Of a stretch of 64,000 nt of DNA, positions 1-9,175 are shown in pieces. Each line of letters begins with the position of its first letter. Position 1 is the first letter of the stretch. Location of the stretch: assembly GCA_047967505.1 (NCBI GenBank), contig CM106539.1; one strand, given 5' to 3'. The notes beneath the pieces are model-generated. The model was given only the letters and a program-made list of their open reading frames with translations. It did not search any database and was not told the DNA's origin. The DNA is from Dipteris shenzhenensis. Its lineage: Eukaryota > Polypodiophyta > Polypodiopsida > Gleicheniales. Both the position numbers and the translations under genes were made by a program.

Positions 1-2
1 AG

Positions 3-1631
3 ATGGACCAAAAAAAGATGGCAATTCCAAGACTTTGGGTGAGGTCCAAGGACACCGATTCTGCATGGCAATTATAGGTTTCACTCATTGGAATGATTAC
101 CCATGGGCATGGAAATGGTCATTATGGACACTTCACCCTCAATGGTTTGTGGCCATCTAATCCCAACCTGACGATTGGATCGCTCTCAATTTGTTTGTGC
201 AACCTCGAGAGGATGGATATGCATGACCTTGGAGACCTTGCTACCAATGGTTTTCCTAGAAGCAATGCTCGCCTTTTGAATGCTCTATGTTCAAGAAACA
301 CTTTGGACTCCCATTACAGTTCTAAACGTGCACATGTTTCCAGAAGTGGAGCTAGCTTGTCTAAAAATGTAGATGTCACGATCACAAATGCAAATCTAGA
401 AACTGTATCGGAAAGTGACCCGAAGTCTGTCACAAAGGCCATGACAACTTCCATTGCAAGGGCTACAGACACATGTATGAATTTTTTTCTGTTAAATACA
501 AGAGAAAACCCACCCTCTTTAGAGGGGAGTGTTGCTATTGAGCCACCATTCCAAAAGTTGCCAGAGAACTTGCTACTCCAACTAGATAATTGTGGGTCTG
601 AGAACAAAAATAAATACTTGTTTGCATACCTTTCTCTTCTTGTAGCAAGGGGCATTTTCAAGATAGTCCAATTGGGCTTCTTGATGGTAGGGCACACACA
701 TGAGGACATTGATGCAATGTTCAGCAGGTTTTCTGAGAGCTTGCGGGTGGGACAAACTTTCACTTTCCCGCATCTGATGGATACATTCAAAAAATGTACA
801 TCATCTTCACCGGCACCATTTGTTCTTACACAGGTTCCTAACTTCAAGGATTATGTGGATGGCTACCTATGTGATGGGCAAGAAATGCTAGTTGGACATG
901 CACAGCCATTACAATTTCGATTTTACATGCAAGGTGACATACCAATGATGCAGTACAAGGTGCATCCAAAATCACCGAATTGGATGCCCATTGAAGGGGG
1001 AATGGAGCTATGGAAGAAAGATAGTGAGGGTCGATCATTGTTGCCAACAGATTGTCCGGATATACTGCCAATGGCTGCATTTGTGAGAGATCACTTGCAA
1101 GTAATATCAGGGATAAAGGATTACATTAAATTTTGGGAGAGATGTGCACGTGGAAAGAATGCATCCTATGAGTCCTACATTAGGCCAGTGATAGACTATT
1201 GGAAAACCATGATCGGTGAGCTCGAACAGGAAAACATCTCAAAGATAGGAGTGTACAGAGAGTTTTGGCCAAGAACACAATCTCCTGATGAGGAGGATGA
1301 TATAGATGCTTGCATTAATGATTTCCAAGGCTATGAGGAATGGAATGATCACTATTGTGGGCCTCTAAAAGGTAAGCCAAGGGAAGAGTTTAGACCAATG
1401 GTGGATGTTAAGCAAGGTGACTTCTTCTTGGTGAGGCCATCAGATCCTATATACCCCATATGGCTTGGGGTTGCCATATCAAGTGCTGAGATGGATGCTG
1501 CTTCTCCTAATTTCAAGAAATTATTAATTCAGTATTGGGCACCATCAGTTAAGAGAAAGGGGCTCAGTGATGCAGATGCCTATGTTGATTGCTGGAACAA
1601 GTATTGGGCAGAGAATAGGTTGGATCCATAG
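3..1631 (+). pseudogene. Transposase-like protein (DUF7869/Sola-like), 5'-truncated and frameshifted
   Basis: The longest frame is 93-1631 (512 aa). The catalytic-looking core is clear: LDNCGSENKNKY with D165-N166 (nt 585-590), then GHTHEDID at residues 200-207 (nt 690-713). The same two blocks occur in the 1257-aa protein at 52001-55774. Bases 3-11 read MDQ followed by KK and IPR, the position of the first acidic motif (IDGMDQ) in the homologue, but the intervening frame contains a stop and shifts. The true start lies left of the window and the copy is probably broken. The C-terminus (about residues 430-512) has the aromatic segment PIWLGVAISS, equivalent to PIWVAKVTKI in the other copy. The product would bind transposon ends and cut/join DNA in the nucleus. 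The family name is from memory of DUF7869-type proteins. Confidence 0.7.
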
Positions 1632-1639
1632 GTATGGGA

Positions 1640-1756
1640 GTGTATTGATGCAATTGTCTAGTCATGGACATCAAAATCCATAAATAGACCCAAGAAGATC
1701 AAGATTCCACAAAGCGTATGTATCAAAGCACAGGAGAGCTTGCTTGGTATCAGAGC
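1640..1756 (+). repeat. Possible LTR end with tRNA-iMet primer-binding-like 12-mer
   Basis: TGGTATCAGAGC at 1745-1756 is the standard initiator-Met primer-binding sequence of plant copia elements. The roughly 100 bp before it look like an LTR tail. No gag or second LTR is visible, so this may be a tiny remnant or coincidence. Confidence 0.25.
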
Positions 1757-1910
1757 ATAGAAAATGGTGTCGATTTTCTCCCTCTTAATCTCCCAAACTT
1801 CCATTGTAAGGTGTGTTCTCATGTGATGTTTCTCAATTGTTGTTATCTTGTCAATGGGTATTTGCATATTATTAATGTGACAATTTTCAAAAGCTGACCT
1901 TCACCAACAA

Positions 1911-2157
1911 CTCGGGGGGGTCACTATGTATAAACCCTCTATATCACGTGCGTTCAAGGCCTATATTTAAAATCCCTTATCTGTAAATTTTTTCATTCAT
2001 AAAATGTACCCCTTTTCTATACAAATCTGTAATTTTTTTCCAAAACTATTTTAAATAGTCCCTTATGTATATTTATTTCTGTAAATTTTAGGAATAAAAA
2101 ATAACCTTCTGTTGAACTCACGTGATAGGGTTACATATGATGAGTGACCCCCCCAAG
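1911..2157. mobile_element. 247-bp MITE with G-rich TIRs and 8-bp TSD
   Basis: The ends are inverted repeats: CTCGGGGGGGTCACT at the left and its near-complement AGTGACCCCCCCAAG at the right. The arms continue imperfectly inward with CACGTG on both sides. The flanks are the direct repeat ACCAACAA at 1903-1910 and 2158-2165. Size, non-coding AT-rich interior and an 8-bp duplication are typical of hAT-type MITEs, though the TIR is not a textbook CAGGG. It is nested in element 1. Confidence 0.8.
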
Positions 2158-2192
2158 ACCAACAACTACTTTGTTTCTAGTGGAACTCAATA

Positions 2193-2290
2193 TGCATGGT
2201 GTTTGTTAACACCACCAACTGGTGTTTATTAACACCTCAAGTAAAATATACATGTTGTCCCTAAACGGTGTTTATTAACACCACCAAATA
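2193..2290. repeat. Cluster of GGTGTTTATTAACACC palindromes downstream of transposase gene
   Basis: Three short perfect or near-perfect palindromes of the form GGTGTT-N4-AACACC occur within about 100 bp (GGTGTTTGTTAACACC, then GGTGTTTATTAACACC twice). The complete element has GGTGTATCTATACACC in the same place, after the transposase stop and before the terminus. They may be subterminal transposase-binding sites or 3'-UTR stem-loops. Confidence 0.7.
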
Positions 2291-2538
2291 CATGATTTTC
2301 AAACTCTGCCACAAATGCTTTGTTCCGGTTTTTATACGCAATGAACTGTTTCACAACCAATGAAGTTTTTCATAATCATTGGAATTCCAAATATTAGCTT
2401 ATTCAATATTGGTAAAATTCCCACAATCAATGGAAATTTTCCCAAATTTAATGAAGCCTTTCCCAATTTTTATGAAATCCACCCCATTTCGAAATTCCCA
2501 AAATGCAACTTTTGTCCCACTTTATCTAATACTATGTT

Positions 2539-3189
2539 CCTCACAAGCTCACTTGTATAAAACTGAAATGGCAAGTGCCTACAAATAAAAGTTTAATGTT
2601 TAATGGTTTCAAGTCATTATAATTCCTTGATGAAGCATGCCCCCAATAGTTCAACTCGCATTCTGAATGTTTAAATGAACTTCTCTTTATGAAACATAGT
2701 GCACATACATTTGATGTCACTTGGAACTTGAAATTGGATGCTTGAAACACATTATTGATTTCTAAATCAAAAAATTAACAACACAGCATTGTAGATTTAA
2801 GCATCAATGGTCATATTTTAGGATTGAAAAAGATACATGAAATGATTCATGTCCGTGCTGCACCTGGATGCAGGCTAAAGGTGAAAGGCAAATGTTTGGG
2901 CTGAAGGTTGATTTCAGTATACGAGCGATGTACAAGTGGCGATTTGAGATGTATGGGAGCCAAAAATGTGACACGATACTAGATTTGCCAAAACCGGGGC
3001 AAATTGGAATTTTTTAAACATTGGGGGTTGTTTTTGGGGCCCCAAAACATGCATTTCAGCACATTTTGAGCTGTTCCGAAACTAGGAACTTTGAGGAAGA
3101 GGGAAGCACTCCTCAGTTGCCTTCCTATAAGTTTGAAATATTAAGATTTATGACATATCCTCATCATTGGATTGAAGAGAGAATTGAGT
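2539..3189 (+). repeat. Pseudogene-unit 3' flank, copy 1
   Basis: This non-coding segment is repeated at about 25250-25890, 41500-41605 + 56371-56880 and 61185-61850. Markers are the CACTTGTATAAAACTGAAATGGCAAG-type start, GATTCATGTCC, and CATTGGGGGTTGTTTTGGGG. It supplies empty-site references for element insertions (for example AGCATCAATGGTCAT at about 2800). Confidence 0.75.
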
Positions 3190-4764
3190 CTGACATAAGA
3201 GCATGCTTTCCTCTGAATAGTGGAACCATGGCCGTTGTAAATTTTCCAAGTTGGCTATGGTTTCTCTCTTTCCTTCACATCTTATAGTTTCATCCATCCC
3301 CTCCAGCACACTAGCTTGCCCCAAAGAAGTGCTGATCGTCTCTGCCTCTATTGCCGATGCTGGATTAGCTTGTTGGGATCTCGCCACCGAACACCATCTC
3401 CCCCGTCGCTTGAATTGTGCCTGCCTCCGCAATGGATTGGTGTGTTTGGGACATCATTCTTTGGCAGCCTTACAAATACAAGGGAATGGCATGGTTGGTA
3501 GTGGTGAGATTTCTTTTGGGCATTGGATAAGGTTATTGGCACTCTTTTAAGCTCGGCTTGATGGAGAAAGAGCGACACTTTGATGGATACGAGCCTTTGT
3601 TAATCAAGTGATCGCCATCATATAATTACTATAAGGGAACTCCAAGTGATCAGTGTACTAGGCACATCCACACATTGTAATCTTCGTTGCACTCGTTTCA
3701 ATATAGTGACATTGTAGTCTTGAGTTTGCAAAAGTATCCCAGGTGAGGTTTAGATGGATCGGTTTAGTCTCAGAGTAGATTTAAGCTGATAGGTGCTACC
3801 CTATTGAATCAATTGTACCACTTGCTTGCATGTACAATGGTGTTTACATGGTTGGGGGCGGCTTGTCTGGGAAAATCTATCTTTGGGAGGTGTAGTTGAT
3901 TCAATTACAGTCAGCAATCAATTCCCTTGTTTTACATCCTAATGAGCAGTCATTGTATGTTGGGACAATGGATGGGAAAATATTTGTTTGAGCTATGAAT
4001 TAATGCCCATTATGTGTATCTAATATAGATATTAGTGGTCTTTTCCCCAAATTTCTCGCTCACAGGTGAAGCTAGCATGAGCACTACATCGTATTTTCCT
4101 GCATGCTTCTAGTTATAAGGCATGTAGGCTTAAACATGTTCCTCATTATAAAATATAAACACTTGTTGTGGTGTTCCAAATAGGTCCCCAGTTATAGCTT
4201 TAGCTATCAATTTTGATCCAAGGTGCCTAGCATCTAGTTTAGAAGATGGTTTTGTATGTGTGTGGGATACTCTTACTAGAAATGTTGTCAGAGAACTATA
4301 CACTAAAGGTAGGCTAGAAACATTCTTCTTCAAACTTGGGATTTATATTCTCATCAAGACCCCCTTGTGCTGTTGTTTGCATCTATTCCAAACAATGGAG
4401 AAGCCAGGCAAGGACATTTGTACAGTGGAAGTTCTTTGCAGAATTAGCTTTTTGAAATGAAGGTTGGGACAATTTCTCTTCTTTTTTTGGGATATTATAA
4501 AGATTTTCATCTCTGATGATACATTTGGGTAGCCATTTTATGCTAAACAAGTTATGGAGAGGACTTTCTTTGCCTGATCTAATACGTCTACTAGCAATCT
4601 CCTTGTGAAGTTGAGCTGAAGTTAATATAAGAGAGAGATCTAGATGAATGTAGAGCAATCATTGCAACTGCTTAAGAGCTTGCACTCGTGATTCAAATAT
4701 AGAATTGTACATATGGTTGATGAAAACAGATTTTTAGGATGATATAGATTAGGGGCTTGCTCCT
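3190..4764 (+). pseudogene. WDR18/IPI3/RID3-like WD40 pseudogene, copy psi1
   Basis: In intact homologues this protein (Ipi3 in yeast, WDR18 in animals, RID3 in Arabidopsis) is a WD40 subunit of the Rix1 complex in pre-60S ribosome maturation. The first exon (about 3245-3535) reads KEVLIVSASIADAGLACWDL and HSLAALQIQ..GSGEI. The second (about 3790-3892) reads YPIESIVPLAC..GGGLSGKIYLWEV. A later one (about 3895-4080) reads SAINSLVLHPNEQSLYVGT, then CVWDTLTRNVVRELYT at about 4250-4310. It is broken: two middle exons are missing between 3892 and 3895, TGA interrupts at 3989-3991, and a copia element cuts the 3' end at 4765. Retained introns show the copies arose by DNA duplication, not retroposition. 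Family identity rests on remembered homologue motifs. Confidence 0.7.
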
Positions 4765-5117
4765 TGTGAAGAGAGTGGGAGAGAAGGAAGGAGTCTCACT
4801 TGCAACTTTCTCACAGACACAATGGGGGAATATACACAAAGGTGGAGGCTGAAAATAGTTTTCCTCTTCTTAGTTGTGAAAGCCAAAAGAGCTCTAAATA
4901 CAAAAGAATAGGTGAACCCTATATGTGGGTCTGAAACCAAACTCAGCTAACTAAGGTGGCATACTAACTGAGCCACTAACTAGAGTACATAAAGATAGTT
5001 GTCATCTAGTTATTATTCATGGGCGGTGTACCAACCGCATCTATAGCTAACAAGTCGGTGACATAAATGCACAATGGTCACTTTGGCATATCACAAGTGG
5101 AGCTCGATATCTCAACA
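4765..5117 (-). repeat. 3' LTR of copia A
   Basis: 353 bp, closely matching 8734-9086 and 10505-10862. Termini in element orientation are TGTTGAG...TTCACA, with the polypurine tract immediately inside. Confidence 0.9.
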
Positions 5118-5602
5118 CTCCCCCTTGAGCTCAATCCCAATTCCTGTACACCAAGTAGGTCTTTGAACTTGCACAATTTCTCTATACCCAATGGCTTTTT
5201 GAATATGTCAGCTACCTGATCCTCTGTGCTGACATAAACTAGATCAATAAAACCTACTAGAACCTTCTCTTGCACATAGTGATAATGCACCTCAATGTGC
5301 TTTGTTCTAGCATGATAGACTAGGTTATTTGCCAAGTGTATATTGCTCATGTTGTCACAATAAATGACAAATGGCCCATCTATAGACTGATGCATATCAT
5401 AAAGTAGCTTATGCAACCAAGCTACCTCACATGCAGCCATTGCTACACCCCTGTACTCAGCCTCTGTGCTTGACAAGGCAACTGTAGGTTGTTTCTTGCT
5501 ATTCCAAGTGACTGCAACACTCCCAAAAGAGAACACATATCCACTGGTAGATCGTCTATCAGAAATACTACCAGTCCAATTAGCATCAGTGTATCCATGC
5601 AA
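5078..5602 (-). pseudogene. Copia A RNase H domain
   Basis: The 174-aa frame begins HGYTDANWTGS and continues STSGYVF, VTWNSKKQ, ALSSTEAEY and the tail HIEVHYHYV..VADIFKKPL. These are the standard copia RNase H blocks with catalytic D, E and D positions present. The enzyme would remove template RNA during reverse transcription. It is a fragment of a polyprotein whose upstream frame is broken. Confidence 0.9.
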
Positions 5603-5699
5603 TTGTATCTGAACCCCAGTCTCATAAAATAGTCCATTCTATAGTGTGGACTTCACATACCTCAGTATGCATCTAGCCGCATCTAAATGCGGTTTCCTT

Positions 5700-6548
5700 G
5701 GAGCCTGCATAAACTGACTTACCAACCCAACACCATAGCTCAACTTCACATTTTGCTCCAAAGGAATTGAAATAGGCTTACAGACTATCATCCCATATTT
5801 GGATAGTATGTCTAATCCATACTGCCTCTACAAGAGCCATATTCTACTTGTGGATCTAATCACCTCAATGCCAAGAAGTAACACAGCTCTCCCAAATCCT
5901 TCATCTCAAACTTATGCTTCAATAGCATTTTCACATGAAGGATATCTTCATCACTATCACCTGTGATATCAAATAATCAACATAAATGACAAGCAGCATA
6001 ATGCCTTTCTCTATTTTTCTCACATAAAGTGAGAAATCTGCCTTGGAAATCTGAAAGCCAATAGTGACAAGCTACTGTCCTATCTTGTCAAACCATGCTC
6101 TGGGTGCTTGCTTCAAGGCATACAAGGCTTTCTTCAACCTGCAAACAAACTTAGGATGAACAACATGAACATAACCTAGTGGCTACTCCATATAGACATC
6201 TTCTTGCAAATCACCATGCAAGAAAGCATTCTTTACATCCATCTGATGTAAAGACCATCCCTTTGATGCAACCATAGCAATGACTACTCTTATGGTTGCC
6301 ATATATCTGTGCATACATCTTGACAACTAATCTTGCCTTGTATCTGTTCATAGAACCATCTGCATGTGTTTCACCTTATAAACCCACTTGCAGCCAATTG
6401 CATTCTTGTCTTTAGGAAAAGGCACCAATTCCCATGTAGCATTTGCTTCCAAGGCATCCATTTCTTCATCCATGGCTTTCTCCCATTTTTCTTTTCCCAT
6501 GGGTTGCTCAAAAGAAGTGGGTTCTGGTTTATGTATCACTTTGACCAT
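5700..6548 (-). pseudogene. Copia A reverse transcriptase remnants
   Basis: The RT begins near 6548 with EKWEKAMDEEMDALEANATW and GCKWVYKVK, the usual start of the copia RT domain. The catalytic YVDD region at about 5971-5990 reads VIYVDY followed by a frameshift, so the active site is altered. Many stops interrupt the domain. It is non-functional. Confidence 0.8.
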
Positions 6549-6791
6549 ATAGGCACAGTGAATGGATATAAATCCATCATATTTCAGCCTAATAGGTTAC
6601 CTTGCTCTGGTAGACCTGTGCTAAATAGGCTCACTACTAGGTGCTCTCAAAACATCCCTTATCTTCCTTACTCCAGGTGTAACAATAGAAGGAATACCCA
6701 ACTCATCATCTGAGCCACTGGATTCACCATCCACATAAGAGTGACCTGCATTCACATCAACCATGGGTTGATCTACTTTCTCTTTTCCTTT

Positions 6792-7700
6792 TCATGATAC
6801 TTGCATACCACTATCTACATTGCTTTGAGGAGATCCTCGTGATCTCAATCTACCTGTCCATGGTGAAGTATGTGAACCACTGCTAGAGGACACTACAGGT
6901 CCACTAATATTTTGTGATTGCTGCTGTGAATTTTGTGCAGCATTACCATTTTGTGCATCTACATTATCAATCACATTTACTGGTTTATACCAGCTGCTCA
7001 TCTCATTAAAAACAACATCTCTACTCACTATAAACTTATGAGTAGAAGGGTTATAGCATCTATACCCTTTTTGCTGCAGAGAATAATCAATAAAGATGCA
7101 TTTCTCAGCCTTTGGATCCAACTTGGATCTCAACTCATCTGGCACATGAACATAGGCAATGCAACCAGAAACTTTCAAATGAGAAATATCTAGTTTCCTA
7201 CCAGTATACCTCTCCTCTAGTGTCATGCCATCTATTGCTGTAGTGGGAGCCCTATTCATTATGTAGACTACTGTAGCAACTGCTTGAGCCCAATAATAAT
7301 TTGGCATGTATTTTACATTGAGCATGGCACGAGATACCTCTCCAATATGCTTGCTTTTCCTTTTTGCAAGTCCATTTTGTTGTGGGGTATGACTGCATGA
7401 ATATTGCTGCTTTATGCCATGCTCCTACAGGAAACTTGCAAACTCATTTGAGAGTTACTCTTCCCCTCCATTTGACCTTAGGCATTTTATTTGAAGGCTT
7501 GTTTCTTTTTCAACCATAGCTTTAAAAGCTTTGAAATGCCAAAATAGTTCTCTTTTCTTTTCTTGTCATCAATAAAAGTGACAAAATAATGACAGCCTCC
7601 AATAGATGCAGCTTTAGTAGTCCACACATCAGAGTGGATTAATTCCAATGGCCTCTTACTCTCTTAAACATGTCTAGGAAATGGTTTCCTTGCCTGTTTC
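6792..7700 (-). pseudogene. Copia A integrase remnants
   Basis: The intact part (6792-7325, 177 aa) is the integrase C-terminal segment: YWAQAVATVVYIMNRAPT, GCIAYVHVPDELRSKLDPKA, and FIDYSLQQKGYRCYNP. Upstream (to about 7700, with stops) are AHTPQQN-like and CEACQFGNRQ-like pieces, the core and zinc-finger tail. This would insert the cDNA; it is broken here. Confidence 0.8.
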
Positions 7701-7794
7701 CAAATTGACAGGCTTCACATACCTTATGCATTTTTGCAACCTTGAACTTAGGCAATCTTGCAACAATATTTTGGGCTTGCATTAATTTAGGTCA

Positions 7795-8124
7795 CTATAT
7801 ATTAACATGACCAATGCGTTTATGCCAAATATCCATATCTGCAACTACACCAATCCCATGTGCAAACATTGCTGCACTCAATTCAGGCATGTTTACATCC
7901 AATGTAAACATTCTGCCCTTCTTCTTCCCTTTTGCTATCAAGCGACCTTTATTTTTCATATCCTTAACAAAGCATCCATGAGGATTAAATCTGACGTGCA
8001 AGCCTTGCTCAACCATTTGACCAATAGAAGCCAGGTTCTTGGTGATATTTGGGACATGAAATACATCAGATAGGTATTTCTTTTTCCTATCCTGCATAGA
8101 CAAAGGAATTTTACCAATATGCAC
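7795..8124 (-). pseudogene. Copia A protease tail and GAG-pre-integrase segment
   Basis: The 109-aa frame contains LSDVFHVPNITKNLASIGQMVEQG, which follows the protease in copia polyproteins, and MDIWHKRIGHVN, the pre-integrase HHCC start. The protease active-site motif should precede it but is missing: gag runs directly into this segment at about 8130-8200, an internal deletion. Confidence 0.8.
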
Positions 8125-8199
8125 ATTAGGAATTTTACGATTTGAGTAGAAGACAGCTTCTTTTGAAGTTCCTCTTGAAGAAGATGGACCACCATTTCT

Positions 8200-8700
8200 C
8201 TACTCTTCAGAAATTAGAAGAGTAATCAACTCCTCAAAATCAGGAAAATTCTCATGGATGGCAATGGATGTCTGGAATTGTGCATAATCCTTTCCTAGAC
8301 CATTCAAGGTCACAGAAACTAAATCATCATCTTCCACTAGCAACCCAATAGGAGCAAGTGCATCTGCAATCTTCTTCACCTTCATGTGGTAGTCATTGAT
8401 GCTCATATTTTCTCTCTGCACATAATGCAACTCCTGCTTGAGCTACATTTTCCTGGCTTGCATATTTGTGCTATACATTTTTGTCAAAGTATCCCACACC
8501 TCCTTCGGTGTGCTTGCATTCTGAATATGCACAATCATAGAATTTGAAATACTGATAGATAGCTAGTACATAACTTTTTTGGCTCTCTCATGCCAGCCTT
8601 TAAATGCCTACAACTTCTGTTGATTGAGAACATTAGGAATAACTGGATCTTGTTCAGCTCTAATAATGAATTCCCAATAGCGATCTTGATTTGCTTTCTT
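8200..8700 (-). pseudogene. Copia A gag remnant
   Basis: The frame at 8200-8430 has ADALAPIGLLVEDDDLVSVTLNGLG and DFEELITLLISEE, typical of copia gag (UBN2-like capsid). The upstream part to about 8700 (EVWDTLTKMY) is interrupted by stops. The zinc knuckle is absent because of the internal deletion. A 67-bp piece of this gag recurs at 12480-12546 in a chimeric junction. Confidence 0.8.
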
Positions 8701-8733
8701 GAGCTCCTTACCACAAACCGAGATCTGATACCA

Positions 8734-9086
8734 TGTGAAGAGAGTGGGAGAGAAGGAAGGAGTCTCACTTGCAGCTTTCTCACATACATAATGGGGGAAT
8801 ATACAAAAAGGTGGAGGCTGAAAATAATTTTTTTGTTCTTAGTTGTGAAAGCCAAAATAACTCTAAGTACAAAAGAATAGGTGAACCCTATATGTGGGTC
8901 TGAAACCAAACTCAGCTAACTAAGGTGGCATACTAACTGAGCCACTAACTAGAGTACATAAAGATAGCTGTCATCCAGTTATTATTCTTGGGTGGTATAC
9001 CAATCGCATCTATAGCTAACAAGTCGGTGACATAAATGCACAATGGTCACCCTAGCATACAACAAGTGGAGCTTGATATCTCAACC
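8734..9086 (-). repeat. 5' LTR of copia A
   Basis: 353 bp, near-identical to the 3' LTR. The primer-binding site (complement of TCTGATACCA) adjoins its inner end at 8724-8733. Confidence 0.9.
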
Positions 9087-9175
9087 CTTCATCATGATGG
9101 GGCTGCCCCTCATCTTTGGAGTGGACAGAGACCTTGTTCAAACGGTTTTTGTTTGTGTAGGTGTGTAAATTTATG
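9087..9175 (+). pseudogene. psi1 continuation after copia A
   Basis: CCTTCATCATGATGGGGCTG onward matches psi3 at about 32480, within the 3' region of the WD40 pseudogene. It joins the R module at about 9176 (GTGTGAG/TCCTAAACAATCC). Confidence 0.6.

Larger units (their letters stand above)
1..2538 (+). mobile_element. Right part of a DDE-type DNA transposon (element 1), left end outside window
   Basis: This is the 3' portion of a DNA transposon related to the complete element at 41606-56366. It carries the C-terminal half of a transposase-like gene, then GGTGTTTATTAACACC-type palindromes, then an AT-rich tail ending ...ATACTATGTT at 2538. From 2539 the sequence (CCTCACAAGCTCACTTG) matches the pseudogene-unit flank found uninterrupted at about 25252 and 61185, so 2538/2539 is the insertion junction. 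The terminus read inward (AACATAGTATTAG) resembles the complete element's terminus (AACACACTATTC). A 4-bp target duplication beginning CCTC is expected but its partner lies outside the window. A MITE sits inside it at 1911-2157. Assignment to the same superfamily is inference from transposase, termini and palindromes together. Confidence 0.75.
4765..9086 (-). mobile_element. Ty1/copia LTR retrotransposon A, minus strand, degenerate
   Basis: Two about 353-bp LTRs (4765-5117 and 8734-9086) bound remnants of gag, integrase, RT and RNase H in copia order. The LTR begins TGTTGAGATATC and ends CTTCACA in element orientation. A primer-binding site TGGTATCAGA adjoins the 5' LTR (8724-8733) and a polypurine tract AAGGGGGAG adjoins the 3' LTR (about 5118-5126). 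Multiple stops and frameshifts break every domain, and the protease D-S/T-G motif is deleted. There is no matching target duplication: the left flank matches 32.1 kb and the right flank 32.48 kb of psi3, so about 370 bp of host sequence is missing at the insertion site. Confidence 0.9.

Noticed and set aside
1745-1756. tRNA gene at TGGTATCAGAGC-type sequences (also 8724, 12624, 16835, 26310, 57152, 62289, 63512)
   Set aside because: Only the 12-13 bases of the primer-binding site are present, next to LTR ends; no cloverleaf follows.
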